DNA from: Chitinophaga ginsengisegetis
GTDB taxonomy: Bacteria > Bacteroidota > Bacteroidia > Chitinophagales > Chitinophagaceae
Assembly (NCBI RefSeq): GCF_900168065.1
Contig: NZ_FUZZ01000004.1
Coordinates: 496,001 to 560,000, forward strand
DNA length: 64,000 nt
Reading direction: 5' to 3'
The notes under the pieces were generated by a model that was not told the DNA's origin, made no database searches, and worked only from the letters and a program-made list of their open reading frames with translations. Of the stretch, positions 54,067 through 62,973 are shown one piece after another. Every line of letters begins with the position of its first letter. Within the stretch, counting starts at the first letter, position 1. A program made the position numbers and the translations under genes.

Positions 54067-54150
54067 AAACCGATATTATTAAACGGTATTAAGGATTGCG
54101 GCAGATAATTTTCCCGCCGCACTGCGGAATTACCCGTCAAACAATACAAC

Positions 54151-54372
54151 TTACCTGGGCAACATAACATCCAACGATGCCAACCGGTTTACATCGTAAT
54201 TAAACGGCTCCGGCGCTGTATAACTCCAAAAAATATACGGTTGCGACGGCCCCGCCGGAGAAAGAAAGAATTGTATACTATGACTGCTGGCATCTACCGT
54301 AATATGAGTAACATTTTCAAGATTAACAAACTGATAGATCTGCTCCTGGGAACATTTGAAAAGGAAAGTCAT
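54151..54372 (-). CDS. Possible small protein
   Basis: 73 residues from ATG at 54372; a TTG at 54390 would add six. The sequence (MTFLFKCSQEQIYQFVNLEN, SSHSIQFFLSPAGPSQPYIF) has normal amino-acid composition and an AT-rich region upstream that could hold a promoter, but no family match. It is divergent from the 284-residue hypothetical gene. Moderate to low support. Confidence 0.4.
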   Translation of the reverse strand: MTFLFKCSQEQIYQFVNLENVTHITVDASSHSIQFFLSPAGPSQPYIFWSYTAPEPFNYDVNRLASLDVMLPR

Positions 54373-54457
54373 GTTGATATTTTGATACAAAATACAAAAA
54401 AAGATAACTATTTATATATATTAGCTGCATTACACCCTAAAAAACAGTACAACCCAA

Positions 54458-55312
54458 ATGGATAAAAAAACACTGTCAATATTAAAAAAAGTTTACGCCA
54501 ACGAAAATGGATCTTATAACCCCACGCTTAATAGACACGAACATAAAATCCCCGCAACCGTAACACAGGCCGACCTGGAAATATTAAGCAGTAAAGGACT
54601 CCAGCCCAATAATTTTGAAACATTTGATCACGACAATGCCCTGGAAAGATTACTGAAAATTAAAGAAGATAAAAAGCTCACGTCCGGCTTTGCTACTTCG
54701 ATGTTTTTAAAAGGATTGACGGGAGAAATGCCCCGGGCAAGACAAACCCTGATGAGTTATTTGTATCTCCGGCATTTATACAAACATGATTTTGCAGGCA
54801 AAGATACCTGCGAAATTTGCGGACTGCCAAAAGTGGAAACGGAAGACAAAACACATCAGCTCTACACCTATTACCTGGGCCATTCGTGGAATGAACTGCC
54901 GCTGCACTATTTAATTGAACTCGAAGAAGCACTGACCTTTGATAAACCGGAAATAACCCAGGCGGATAGAAACAAACTAACCGAACTATTGGACTTCATT
55001 GCGCAGGCAGACAAAAAAGAAACGCCCGGAAAGTTGGAACAAAGAATTGCCTCACACAAAATTTTAGACCAAACCGACAAATATAAGCGCTACGGAATTT
55101 TACAAACACTGGCTGAATGCGGCATCTTACCAAATCCCTTCATAAAGCCCAGGTACGAAGCATTCATCGCGCAAAAAGATTTATGGGAAGCAAGTAAAAA
55201 ATTAACGACCTCCTTCCGCTCTGACATCATTTTGCCATTAGGCGGATGGAAAGGAGAAAACGGTGTTGACAAAGAACGCTGCAAAGAGATATTTGACGCA
55301 GTGCAAAACTGA
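54458..55312 (+). CDS. Hypothetical protein with a Cys-x2-Cys motif
   Basis: 284 residues, cytoplasmic and largely helical. One C-x2-C pair (DTCEICGLPK, about residues 123-132) might form half a zinc site; no second pair is evident. Other segments (KDLWEASKKLTTSFRSDIIL, GGWKGENGVDKERCKEIF) give no family hint. It ends where a decayed EamA fragment starts on the other strand. Confidence 0.6.
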   Translation: MDKKTLSILKKVYANENGSYNPTLNRHEHKIPATVTQADLEILSSKGLQPNNFETFDHDNALERLLKIKEDKKLTSGFATSMFLKGLTGEMPRARQTLMSYLYLRHLYKHDFAGKDTCEICGLPKVETEDKTHQLYTYYLGHSWNELPLHYLIELEEALTFDKPEITQADRNKLTELLDFIAQADKKETPGKLEQRIASHKILDQTDKYKRYGILQTLAECGILPNPFIKPRYEAFIAQKDLWEASKKLTTSFRSDIILPLGGWKGENGVDKERCKEIFDAVQN

Positions 55313-55339
55313 AACTATCTCGCAAACTTCCTTGATCCG

Positions 55340-55500
55340 GCCACACAAAGAATGCCCTAACGGTCACACCAGGCATACCAATGCTCACCCGTTCATGAAG
55401 TAAAGTAGCCGCGAGGGCCAATCCAAAAAATGGCTGTAACAATTGTATCTGCCCTACCACTGCAATACCTCCCTGCGCCAGGCCACGGTAAGGCAGCCAT
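55340..55500 (-). pseudogene. Remnant of an EamA/DMT transporter gene
   Basis: On the minus strand the segment encodes LPYRGLAQGGIAVVGQIQLL followed by QPFFGLALAATLLHERVSIG, a clear match to the second-to-last helix of EamA-type transporters. It begins directly after the stop of the barstar-like gene without its N-terminal nine-tenths, and degenerates into unrelated sequence. It is a truncated relic, not a working gene. Confidence 0.7.
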
Positions 55501-55895
55501 CAGGAAATTGACTGCAGCGTAATATTGGGATGAGCTGCAATGATCTCCAATAGTATGTCGAAATAAGTTTGACCTGTGCCGTTGTTCAATTCGTCCAGTT
55601 TTTCGCGGAAATGTTCCTTATTGAATGGCGAGTCAGGCAGCAGCTTCTCTTCATAGTACCGTTTGGTAACATCATAGCCCAAAGCCGTTCTGCTTCTTTC
55701 CATATTTCTCCATAACAGCACAACCGGTCCGGCGTTTTTGATGACCCCAAATCCTCCGTAAAGCAGGTCATTAAAGGCGTCCAGGCTATCACCCAGCTGC
55801 CAGTCTTCACCGGCCATGAATACACGGTTTATTTCCCTGTAAAAAGAAGGGATATCGCTGATAACATCTCCATTAATGATTATTTGTTGCTCCAT
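55500..55895 (-). CDS. Barstar-family (RNase inhibitor-like) protein
   Basis: The ATG at 55895 gives 131 residues (MEQQIIINGDVISDIPSFYR); the longer frame from 55961 adds unrelated residues. The barstar pattern is visible: IPSFYREINRVFMAGEDWQL, DSLDAFNDLLYGGFG, and a later VVLLW. Barstar blocks a barnase-type ribonuclease as an immunity protein. No barnase or other toxin gene is near, so it is an orphan immunity protein. It abuts the EamA remnant, indicating local rearrangement. Confidence 0.75.
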   Translation of the reverse strand: MEQQIIINGDVISDIPSFYREINRVFMAGEDWQLGDSLDAFNDLLYGGFGVIKNAGPVVLLWRNMERSRTALGYDVTKRYYEEKLLPDSPFNKEHFREKLDELNNGTGQTYFDILLEIIAAHPNITLQSIS

Positions 55896-55994
55896 TGCTG
55901 ATTTTCTTTTATAAAGATAGTGGCTCCGCTCCCATTTTGGCATGCATCCCATAAAAGTCATAACTTTAATTTTTATCCGGACGCAGGATTTAGT

Positions 55995-56473
55995 ATGACC
56001 GATCTTGAATTACTCAGAAAGCATATCGAACAATACATTCAAATTACGGACGCAGAATTTGAACAGTTTATTGTCAATTTTCATCACAGGAAGATAAAGA
56101 AAAAAGATTTTCTTCTGCGTGAAGGCGACACCTGTAAATATGAAGCCTTTGTAACCAAAGGCCATCTATCCTGAATATTGAAGCGCCGGAAGACAGCGAG
56201 GTGCTCCTCATCAACAAACCTCATAAAGATCTCCTGTATGAAACGCTGTCCAAAGTAGAAAAGATGTTTCGTATCATGAACCAGAAATCGTTGGTTACCT
56301 TTCAACGCAGGGTAATTTCTTCATTAAGTAAAACTGCCGACAAGCGCTACCTGGAGTTTATGGAGAAATATCCCGACCTGGAACAACGTCTCAACCAGCA
56401 ACAGCTGGCTGCATACTTGGGTATATCCCATGAGTTTCTGAGTAAAATCAGGAAGAAGCTGTCCGGTAAATAG
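55995..56473 (+). pseudogene. Crp/Fnr-family regulator with internal deletion and frameshift
   Basis: The N-terminal part (ATG 55995, MTDLELLRKHIEQYIQI to FVTKGHLS) is the start of the cyclic-nucleotide-binding domain and hits a stop at about 56172. In another frame, starting near 56170, the end of that domain and the DNA-binding part continue (LNIEAPEDSEVLLINKP, LAAYLGISHEFLSKIRKKL). About 35-40 residues of the beta-roll are missing at the junction. A normal gene would be about 190 residues, so this is disrupted. Confidence 0.8.
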
Positions 56474-56480
56474 TGCATTT

Positions 56481-56496
56481 TTTGAACTAGTTCAAA
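56481..56496. promoter_or_regulatory. Perfect 16-bp palindrome, probable Crp/Fnr-type operator
   Basis: TTTGAACTAGTTCAAA is its own reverse complement. It lies between the broken Crp/Fnr gene and a cysteine-hydrolase remnant, with a TACTTTTA box (56518-56525) following. It looks like the original target site of the now broken regulator. Confidence 0.6.
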
Positions 56497-56544
56497 TTTT
56501 GGGAGATAGAAGCCTGCTACTTTTATGGCCTAAAAGATCAGAAA

Positions 56545-56640
56545 ATGAAAAAAGCACTATTGATTATTGATGTACAAAATGGAAAGCTTCCCATCCTTTT
56601 GACTACAACAATAGGTACTTTGACTACATCCGTTTTGTGA
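56545..56640 (+). pseudogene. N-terminal remnant of an isochorismatase-family hydrolase
   Basis: From ATG 56545 the first 13 codons give MKKALLIIDVQNG, the textbook start of isochorismatase/nicotinamidase-like proteins with the catalytic Asp. After that the sequence is unrelated and stops at codon 32. The rest of the gene, about 160 codons, is gone, apparently by deletion up to the promoter of the next gene. Confidence 0.7.
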
Positions 56641-56676
56641 TGGTTGCCGACCTTTGCAATAACAACAAAACAAATT

Positions 56677-57582
56677 ATGAACATCGTACTTACAGGCTCA
56701 TTAGGGCATATCGGGAAACCGCTCACACAGGAGCTGGTACAAAAAGGGCATACGGTTACAGTTATCAGCAGCAAAACTGAAAGACAAAAAGACATTGAAG
56801 CACTCGGTGCAAAAGCAGCCATCGGCACAATGGAAGACGTTGATTTTTTATCGGCTACATTCAAAGGCGCAGATGTAGTATACCTGATGGAAACACTCGA
56901 TGCTGCCGGTGGTTTCTTTGACCCAAACGTTGACTTCATTGCCACCATCAGCCGGATAGGCCATAATTACAAGCAGGCCATTCAGCAGTCGGGTGTAAAG
57001 CAGGTGGTGCATCTCAGCAGCGTTGGCGCTCACATGAGCACAGGAAATGGTATCCTGATTTTTCATCACAACGTAGAAAACATTTTAAAGCAACTGCCGG
57101 ACGATGTGTCTATTAAATTCATGCGTCCCGTTGGTTTCTATACCAACCTGTTTTCATCTATACGAACCATAAAAACACAAGGGGCCATTGTGCAGAATTA
57201 TGGAGGTGACAACAAAGAGCCCTGGGTTTCGCCGTTGGATATCGCTGCTGTTATTACCGAAGAAATGGAGCAACCTTTTGAGGGCAGAACCATCCGTTAC
57301 ATTGCAAGTGATGAGTTTTCTCCCAACGAAATAGCCTGTTTCCTGGGCGAAGCAATCGGAAAACCTGATCTGAAATGGCTGGTAGTTCCGGATGAACAAC
57401 TCCTGGATGGCTGGCTGGCTGCGGGAATGAACCCGCAAATTGCCAAAGGCTTCATAGAAATGCAGGCAAGCATGCGCGACGGTATATTGTATGAAGATTA
57501 CTACCGGAATAAACCAATACCGGGAAAGATTAAGCTCACAGATTTTGCAAAGGAGTTTGCTATGGTTTATAATCAATCATAA
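56677..57582 (+). CDS. NmrA-like NAD(P)-binding oxidoreductase
   Basis: 301 residues from ATG 56677 (MNIVLTGSLGHIGKPL); an upstream in-frame TTG at 56644 is less likely. The Rossmann motif TGSLGHIG, the DVVYLME segment and VVHLSSVGAHM fit the atypical SDR group of NmrA/QOR2-like reductases, which use NADPH to reduce quinones or act as redox sensors. A hairpin lies between it and the AraC gene. Confidence 0.86.
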   Translation: MNIVLTGSLGHIGKPLTQELVQKGHTVTVISSKTERQKDIEALGAKAAIGTMEDVDFLSATFKGADVVYLMETLDAAGGFFDPNVDFIATISRIGHNYKQAIQQSGVKQVVHLSSVGAHMSTGNGILIFHHNVENILKQLPDDVSIKFMRPVGFYTNLFSSIRTIKTQGAIVQNYGGDNKEPWVSPLDIAAVITEEMEQPFEGRTIRYIASDEFSPNEIACFLGEAIGKPDLKWLVVPDEQLLDGWLAAGMNPQIAKGFIEMQASMRDGILYEDYYRNKPIPGKIKLTDFAKEFAMVYNQS

Positions 57583-57611
57583 AATGGCTATCTTTAATCA
57601 TCAAAAAATTA

Positions 57612-57640
57612 AAACCATTAAGGAGGTTCCTTAATGGTTT
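57612..57640 (+). terminator. Perfect 13-bp hairpin before the AraC gene
   Basis: AAACCATTAAGGA and TCCTTAATGGTTT pair completely around a GGT loop, 29 bp after the reductase stop and 8 bp before the AraC ATG. It may be a terminator of the first gene or a control element that covers the ribosome site of the second. Confidence 0.65.
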
Positions 57641-57648
57641 AATACATT

Positions 57649-58563
57649 ATGAGAGGTACAAAAACGCACAGAGTTAAAACGATCAGCGAATATCATCAGC
57701 TCCGAAATCTACCCAGGCCTGAACATCCGCTGATCAGTGTGATAGATTATGCGGCTATGCCACATAACTTTCAAAAAACCGGTATAAATTGGGTGTATGA
57801 TTTCTACTTTATCTCCCTGAAACGGGGATTATGCGGTAAAATAGTGTACGGACAACAGGAATATGATTTTGATGAGGGCGTTATGTTTTTTATTTCGCCC
57901 AACCAGGTTTTCAGAATTGAAGTTGATCCCAACCTGACAATAAAACGCTCCGGCTGGATGCTCCTCATCCATCCTGATTTTTTGTGGCACACCCCGCTGG
58001 CGAAAACCATTAAGCAATATGAATATTTTGATTATTCAATAAACGAAGCATTATTTCTTTCCGAAAAAGAAGAAACAACTGTCAACAACATCATTCAAAA
58101 TATTCAACAGGAATATCATTCCAATATTGATAAGTTCAGTCAGCAAATCATCATCTCACAAATAGAAACGCTGCTAAATTATGCGGAGCGGTTCTATCAT
58201 CGCCAGTTTATCACAAGAAAAATCAGCCATCACAAAACGCTGAGCCGTTTGGAAGAGCTGTTGGCAGATTATTTCAGCAACGATGATTTAAAAGGACTAC
58301 CTACCGTTCAATACATTGCCAGCGCGTTAAACGTGTCGCCTAAATATTTAAGCAGTTTATTAAAAGTGCTGACAGGCCAAACTGCCCAACAACACATCCA
58401 CGAAAAGCTGATTGAAAAAGCCAAAGAGAAATTATCTACCACAGATTTATCGGTCAGTGAAATTGCTTATGAACTGGGCTTTGAACATTCTCAATCATTC
58501 AGTAAATTGTTCAAAAGTAAAACCAACTTTTCACCTTTGGAGTTCAGGCAGTCGTTTAAATAA
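57649..58563 (+). CDS. AraC-family transcriptional regulator
   Basis: 304 residues. The C-terminal double helix-turn-helix is clear (TVQYIASALNVSPKYLSSLL and LSVSEIAYELGFEHSQSFSK, then FSPLEFRQ). The N-terminal half is a cupin-like sensor domain (GKIVYGQQEYDFDEGVMFFI). In such arrangements the regulator often controls the adjacent reductase. The lipoprotein gene downstream begins 14 nt after its stop. Confidence 0.92.
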   Translation: MRGTKTHRVKTISEYHQLRNLPRPEHPLISVIDYAAMPHNFQKTGINWVYDFYFISLKRGLCGKIVYGQQEYDFDEGVMFFISPNQVFRIEVDPNLTIKRSGWMLLIHPDFLWHTPLAKTIKQYEYFDYSINEALFLSEKEETTVNNIIQNIQQEYHSNIDKFSQQIIISQIETLLNYAERFYHRQFITRKISHHKTLSRLEELLADYFSNDDLKGLPTVQYIASALNVSPKYLSSLLKVLTGQTAQQHIHEKLIEKAKEKLSTTDLSVSEIAYELGFEHSQSFSKLFKSKTNFSPLEFRQSFK

Positions 58564-58577
58564 CAGGAACAATCCGC

Positions 58578-59432
58578 ATGATGAACAAATACTTAATACT
58601 GGCGTTGGGAATCATTGCCTGCAACACCCCGGCAAAAGAAAAACTCCACACCATCGATTATGTTACCGTAGGTAAAATGATGGATACCATCAGGCCGCCC
58701 TATGTGATTGACCTCACCAATAAAAACAAACGGCTTGTGTTTATCGGATGCGACCACAACAGGGACTCCACCCATCCGCAGTTTAAAGCCATAGAAAAAT
58801 ACTTTAATGACCTCCGTCCGGAAATCACTTTTAATGAAGGCGGGCAAATGCCCGACAGCACACATTTTAGCTCTCTTAACCAGGCAGCTTCTACAAGAGG
58901 TGAACCCGGCTGCCTGAAATACCTGAGCGACAAAGCCGGCATCCGCATGATGAATGGCGATACGGAAGACAGCCTCGAGTTTTCCATCACCCTGAAAAAA
59001 TATCCGCAGGATCAGCTGTTGCTTTATTACTTAATGGAACGCCTGGTAATCCCCTACCTATACGGCGCCTACGGCAGCGAGCCTTTTGAAAAGGTATATA
59101 ACAAAGCCATCGAAAACTGGTTTATAAAAGAAGGCTTCCCGGTATCTGCCAGCCAAAAAACATTTGATGGATTTAAACAATTATACCAACACTACACCGG
59201 GGTACCCTTTGAAGCAAAACTGACACCGGAGATCGAAAAATTTGATTACATAAACGGGGGCGATTGCCGGTTCTGCGCCATTGGCCGTACCTCCAAAATG
59301 GTGAGGGACAGTATACTACTCGATAAAATAGACCAGGCATTCAATAAATACGATCGCGTAATGGTCACCTTCGGACACGGCCATGCCGTAGCGCTGAAAC
59401 CGGCGTTAAAACAAATCATGGATAGAAAATAA
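58578..59432 (+). CDS. Lipoprotein, possibly TraB/ChaN-like fold
   Basis: 284 residues with a short lipoprotein signal (Cys15, GIIACNTP). The segment LVFIGCDHNRDSTHPQFKAI near the start, ITFNEGGQ, and a late VMVTFGHGHAVALKPAL recall the EreA/ChaN/TraB superfamily, where His and Glu form a catalytic or heme site. That is a tentative fold guess. It is 14 nt from the AraC gene, so probably co-transcribed. Confidence 0.6.
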   Translation: MMNKYLILALGIIACNTPAKEKLHTIDYVTVGKMMDTIRPPYVIDLTNKNKRLVFIGCDHNRDSTHPQFKAIEKYFNDLRPEITFNEGGQMPDSTHFSSLNQAASTRGEPGCLKYLSDKAGIRMMNGDTEDSLEFSITLKKYPQDQLLLYYLMERLVIPYLYGAYGSEPFEKVYNKAIENWFIKEGFPVSASQKTFDGFKQLYQHYTGVPFEAKLTPEIEKFDYINGGDCRFCAIGRTSKMVRDSILLDKIDQAFNKYDRVMVTFGHGHAVALKPALKQIMDRK

Positions 59433-59436
59433 ATAG

Positions 59437-62400
59437 TTACTCTGTCCTGAACTTTACCTCATTGGCCCAGTGTGCTTTCCAATCCGGATGAAACGCCCTC
59501 GCATTTAATTTTGACACGCTCCGCTCCTTTGCCAGCTCCATGCAGCTGCCCGGCGCACCATTATCATTCACTCTGAAAGACAGCTTAACCGGCAATCCTT
59601 TGTCGATGGCTGCCTTTACATCCGGCAGCTCCGACCAGGGGATGGCGCACTCTGTGATCAGGGTATTTCCCTCTCTGCGCACCACCAGTTTGCCATTTTT
59701 CACCGGTCCTTCCCCTTCCGACCTGGGCTGCCTCGGGAAGAAGTGTTTCCGGTTTAAGCCCGGCGCCAACAGCCGCCATATTTCGGTGCCACCTCCATAT
59801 TCCGGCGATACCTGGTTGAGCGCGTATTCGTAATCCGTACACTTGTAGCCGGTGTAACGCGGCATAGTTCCGGGCGGATAAGCCAGCATTCCATCCTTTC
59901 CTTCAGGCAGTACATTAAATGCCAGCAGCACATTATCATAAGCGTATCCCAGACCGGAATTATCCGGCGTTACCGGGTTTTTACGGTAAGTATAACGTCG
60001 CACCCCGGAAGGCCATATCAGCGGAAATTTCACTTCTTTATGCACCAGCGACAAAGCAACACCAGCAGGCAATTGCGGCGGAACGCCCACTATATGGTAT
60101 CCCGCTTTACCGTATACGTTTTTCCAGTTGCCCCTGGTATCAAAATCCTCTTTTACAAAAATACCAGTGGCAGCAGATGGCGTGTCAAACAACAGTGCCG
60201 CCAGTTTGGGTGTATACCACCAGCCGTTGCTGTGCAATACAATCCGTACTTTTCCTGAAAGCTGTAACACCTCCCAGGCGCCGTTCCAAAGGTTGGTAAT
60301 ATTGCGTTGCAACACCTGCGCGCCGTTACTGTATACTTCCAATACCACACCCGGCACACGCAGTGCAGGCAGATACAACGCTACCTGCGTGAGTGAATCC
60401 AATTGCAGGTCCACGCCGAAAGAGTTGGTATTATCGCCGCTTTCCAGGTAATGCAGGATGCGGCCTTCACCGGCTGGAAGCTGCAATGCGGCGTCTCCTT
60501 CTGCAGGTGCACTGTTCTCTTTGCTGATCAGCGTCTCTTTCATATCCATTGCGTAAGCCGTATCGGGATAAAAGAACCCGTCGTCGGGGCGCTGCTCAAA
60601 GCGGTAAGTGCCCGGATGCGGCGTACTGTCGGCTGTTTTGGCCGCAAAATAAAAGTAATGGTCGTCGCATGCGAAATAGCCATTAGCGTAACCATTGGCA
60701 CGGGTATCAAAATTGCTGAAAGGATACCAGGCTGCTTCTGTTAAACTTACCGCTGCAACACCCTGGCTGCTCACGGTTTGCGGCAACGCCGTTTTCCAAT
60801 CGTCCAGTTTTCCATCTACCTGTATACTTAACCGGGAGATGAGGTTTACATGCATATCCTCATAATGCACCGCCATCCCATCTGCTCCGGCATCAAAATG
60901 AACCGACAGCGGATAGGTGTTGTTCACGGAGGCCGTACCACTTTTGATTTTTACAGGAATGGTGATGGTTTCATGGGGCGCCAGCTTCACCGTAGCCGGA
61001 GCATCAATATGCAGATCGCCCAGGCTGATTTGTAAACGGCCTTCTACCGGGCGGTTAAGGATATTGGTAACCTGCAGCGGCATCACCGGCGATTGCTCAA
61101 TACGTGCAGTCATATCTTCCGCAAGGATTTCTACCGGTTCATAACCTTCTATCCGCGCAGTTTTCAGCGCGTTTATCATAGCCGCAAAGGAACCTTTCGT
61201 TCCGTTTGTACGGAGATAATATCCCTGGCTGTTCAGCGGAATTTCGAGTTTGCCGGCTACAGGTAAAACAGGATTGCCATAAAAATCGAATAACTTAAAA
61301 GTTGCAGGCAGGATCATCCGGCCGCCCGACAAGGGTTCATAAGGGATTGGCTTTCCGGATGCCCTCAATTTTTCAGCAGCGGCCGTTTGCGCCAGTCCGC
61401 GCACTTCCCTGAAAAGTACCTGCTCCGGGCCAAACGCCTCGCCTATATCACCACATATCACTACGGTACCGTCGTCCGGGTTCTTTTTAAGCCCATCAAA
61501 CACCATTATCCAGGGGAGTCCTTTGGTAAACAGCAACTCCCTGAAATCCCGCTCTCCTACCAGGTGCTGCACGGCGCCGAGGGCTGCGGCCTGCGACCAG
61601 GTATCCGGAATACGGGTTATTTCTTTCATACCGCCGGGCGTATTTATTTTACGGGTAAAATGTTCGTTACCTCTGCCACCGGTATACATATAACCTGCGT
61701 AAATACCCATAGAACGGTCGTAACCTGCGGAACGGTTAGTGGCTACGGTGAGGCCTATACGATCATCGGTATTGCCCACCCAGCTTTCTGTATCCCAGAT
61801 CTTCACCCGGCCATGGGGCGATTTGCGGTTCACCCATTCGGGATAAATTGCCGGCGACTCCATCCCCTGGTAGTGGATCGAGCAGAAATCGAAGATGGGC
61901 AGAAACGTCATTTTACCATCTGCAAAAAGTTTATCCCATGCGTTGGAATTGGAATCGCCACCACCTACGAGCACGTCTGCGCCTTTTTTACGGGCATCCA
62001 GTACCGCCCGGGCCATAACAGTATATATTTCCCGGTAACGCAGAATATCCGACTGCCAGCCGGAAATAGACAGTCCTTCCCAGGGTTCATTCCATAGGGA
62101 AACGGCCGTCACCGGCCCTTTGGGCCAGCCGTATTTCACACAAAGCCGGTGTACAAATTCCTGGAAGTCATGATCCGCTGAAGGCATCCAAACCATATCC
62201 TGCTTTGTTTTTTTCATCACACCGGCGGAGTCCAGGAAAGAGCGGAACCTGTCCAGTGGCTGATCTGCCGATCCCGCTCCAAACATCAGCAACACGGTGA
62301 TATTCTTCTCCCTGTACTCTTTTAATTTCCGGTCAATCTCCTCCATTTTTACCGTATAGTCTTTGGCGTTAGCAGGCGTATAATCCACCCCCATACGAAT

Positions 62401-62970
62401 GGCCTGCACGCCTACCCGTTGCAGGAAATCAGCGCCCATATCATCAAGCGATTGCTTTGGATACTGTATCCGCTGCGGATCTGCAGCAAAGGTGCGTACC
62501 AGGCTGGTAATAAAACGGCGGCCATATTTACCGAGGTCCATCACCAGCGCATAACCGCCAAAACGCGGAGGAATTACCGGGAGATGATCAATGTTGACAT
62601 ATCCCTTCGGGGAGATATTAACTTTCACCGGTGTAGTACTGATGGTGGCAAACTTCACCATCTCCGGTTGCCACACATCACCCGGGCGGCCTTTAGTACC
62701 ATAGCTGATCAGTTCTATTTTTCCTTCAGTGTTAATGGGTTCGTTCAGCTGATTCACCACCTGTATCGTATAAGAGGGTTGTTCACCGGGCCAAAGCACA
62801 TTTGTGGTATTGGAAGCGCCTGCCAGCACCACGTCGTAATTATAATGACGCTGGTTATTTCGTACACCCATCACCGTTTCATAATTCACCCATTCTTCCG
62901 GTGCTTTCATCTGGGCCATGCCGCTCTGTGCGCTGATCAGCATCAGTGCAGGTATCCATATATATTTCAT
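59437..62970 (-). CDS. Clan GH-A glycoside hydrolase, multi-domain
   Basis: 1177 residues with signal peptide (to SGMAQ). An N-terminal beta domain (about 40-160) precedes a TIM barrel with acid/base Glu295 in SLWNEPWEG and nucleophile Glu395 in KIWDTESWVG, the clan A arrangement of GH5, GH39 and related families. A long C-terminal part holds several beta domains, including one similar to a CBM9/DOMON-like module (residues about 740-1170). Substrate not clear. It is directly downstream of a T9SS-sorted protein, 3 nt apart, so they form one transcript. Confidence 0.8.
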   Translation of the reverse strand: MKYIWIPALMLISAQSGMAQMKAPEEWVNYETVMGVRNNQRHYNYDVVLAGASNTTNVLWPGEQPSYTIQVVNQLNEPINTEGKIELISYGTKGRPGDVWQPEMVKFATISTTPVKVNISPKGYVNIDHLPVIPPRFGGYALVMDLGKYGRRFITSLVRTFAADPQRIQYPKQSLDDMGADFLQRVGVQAIRMGVDYTPANAKDYTVKMEEIDRKLKEYREKNITVLLMFGAGSADQPLDRFRSFLDSAGVMKKTKQDMVWMPSADHDFQEFVHRLCVKYGWPKGPVTAVSLWNEPWEGLSISGWQSDILRYREIYTVMARAVLDARKKGADVLVGGGDSNSNAWDKLFADGKMTFLPIFDFCSIHYQGMESPAIYPEWVNRKSPHGRVKIWDTESWVGNTDDRIGLTVATNRSAGYDRSMGIYAGYMYTGGRGNEHFTRKINTPGGMKEITRIPDTWSQAAALGAVQHLVGERDFRELLFTKGLPWIMVFDGLKKNPDDGTVVICGDIGEAFGPEQVLFREVRGLAQTAAAEKLRASGKPIPYEPLSGGRMILPATFKLFDFYGNPVLPVAGKLEIPLNSQGYYLRTNGTKGSFAAMINALKTARIEGYEPVEILAEDMTARIEQSPVMPLQVTNILNRPVEGRLQISLGDLHIDAPATVKLAPHETITIPVKIKSGTASVNNTYPLSVHFDAGADGMAVHYEDMHVNLISRLSIQVDGKLDDWKTALPQTVSSQGVAAVSLTEAAWYPFSNFDTRANGYANGYFACDDHYFYFAAKTADSTPHPGTYRFEQRPDDGFFYPDTAYAMDMKETLISKENSAPAEGDAALQLPAGEGRILHYLESGDNTNSFGVDLQLDSLTQVALYLPALRVPGVVLEVYSNGAQVLQRNITNLWNGAWEVLQLSGKVRIVLHSNGWWYTPKLAALLFDTPSAATGIFVKEDFDTRGNWKNVYGKAGYHIVGVPPQLPAGVALSLVHKEVKFPLIWPSGVRRYTYRKNPVTPDNSGLGYAYDNVLLAFNVLPEGKDGMLAYPPGTMPRYTGYKCTDYEYALNQVSPEYGGGTEIWRLLAPGLNRKHFFPRQPRSEGEGPVKNGKLVVRREGNTLITECAIPWSELPDVKAAIDKGLPVKLSFRVNDNGAPGSCMELAKERSVSKLNARAFHPDWKAHWANEVKFRTE

Positions 62971-62973
62971 CTG

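Noticed and set aside
54241..54465. 74-codon plus-strand frame between two hypothetical genes
   Set aside because: Overlaps the start of the 284-residue gene and the opposite small gene; no support.
55500..55895. Toxin-antitoxin pair with barstar
   Set aside because: No barnase-like toxin gene is adjacent; the neighbour is an EamA remnant.
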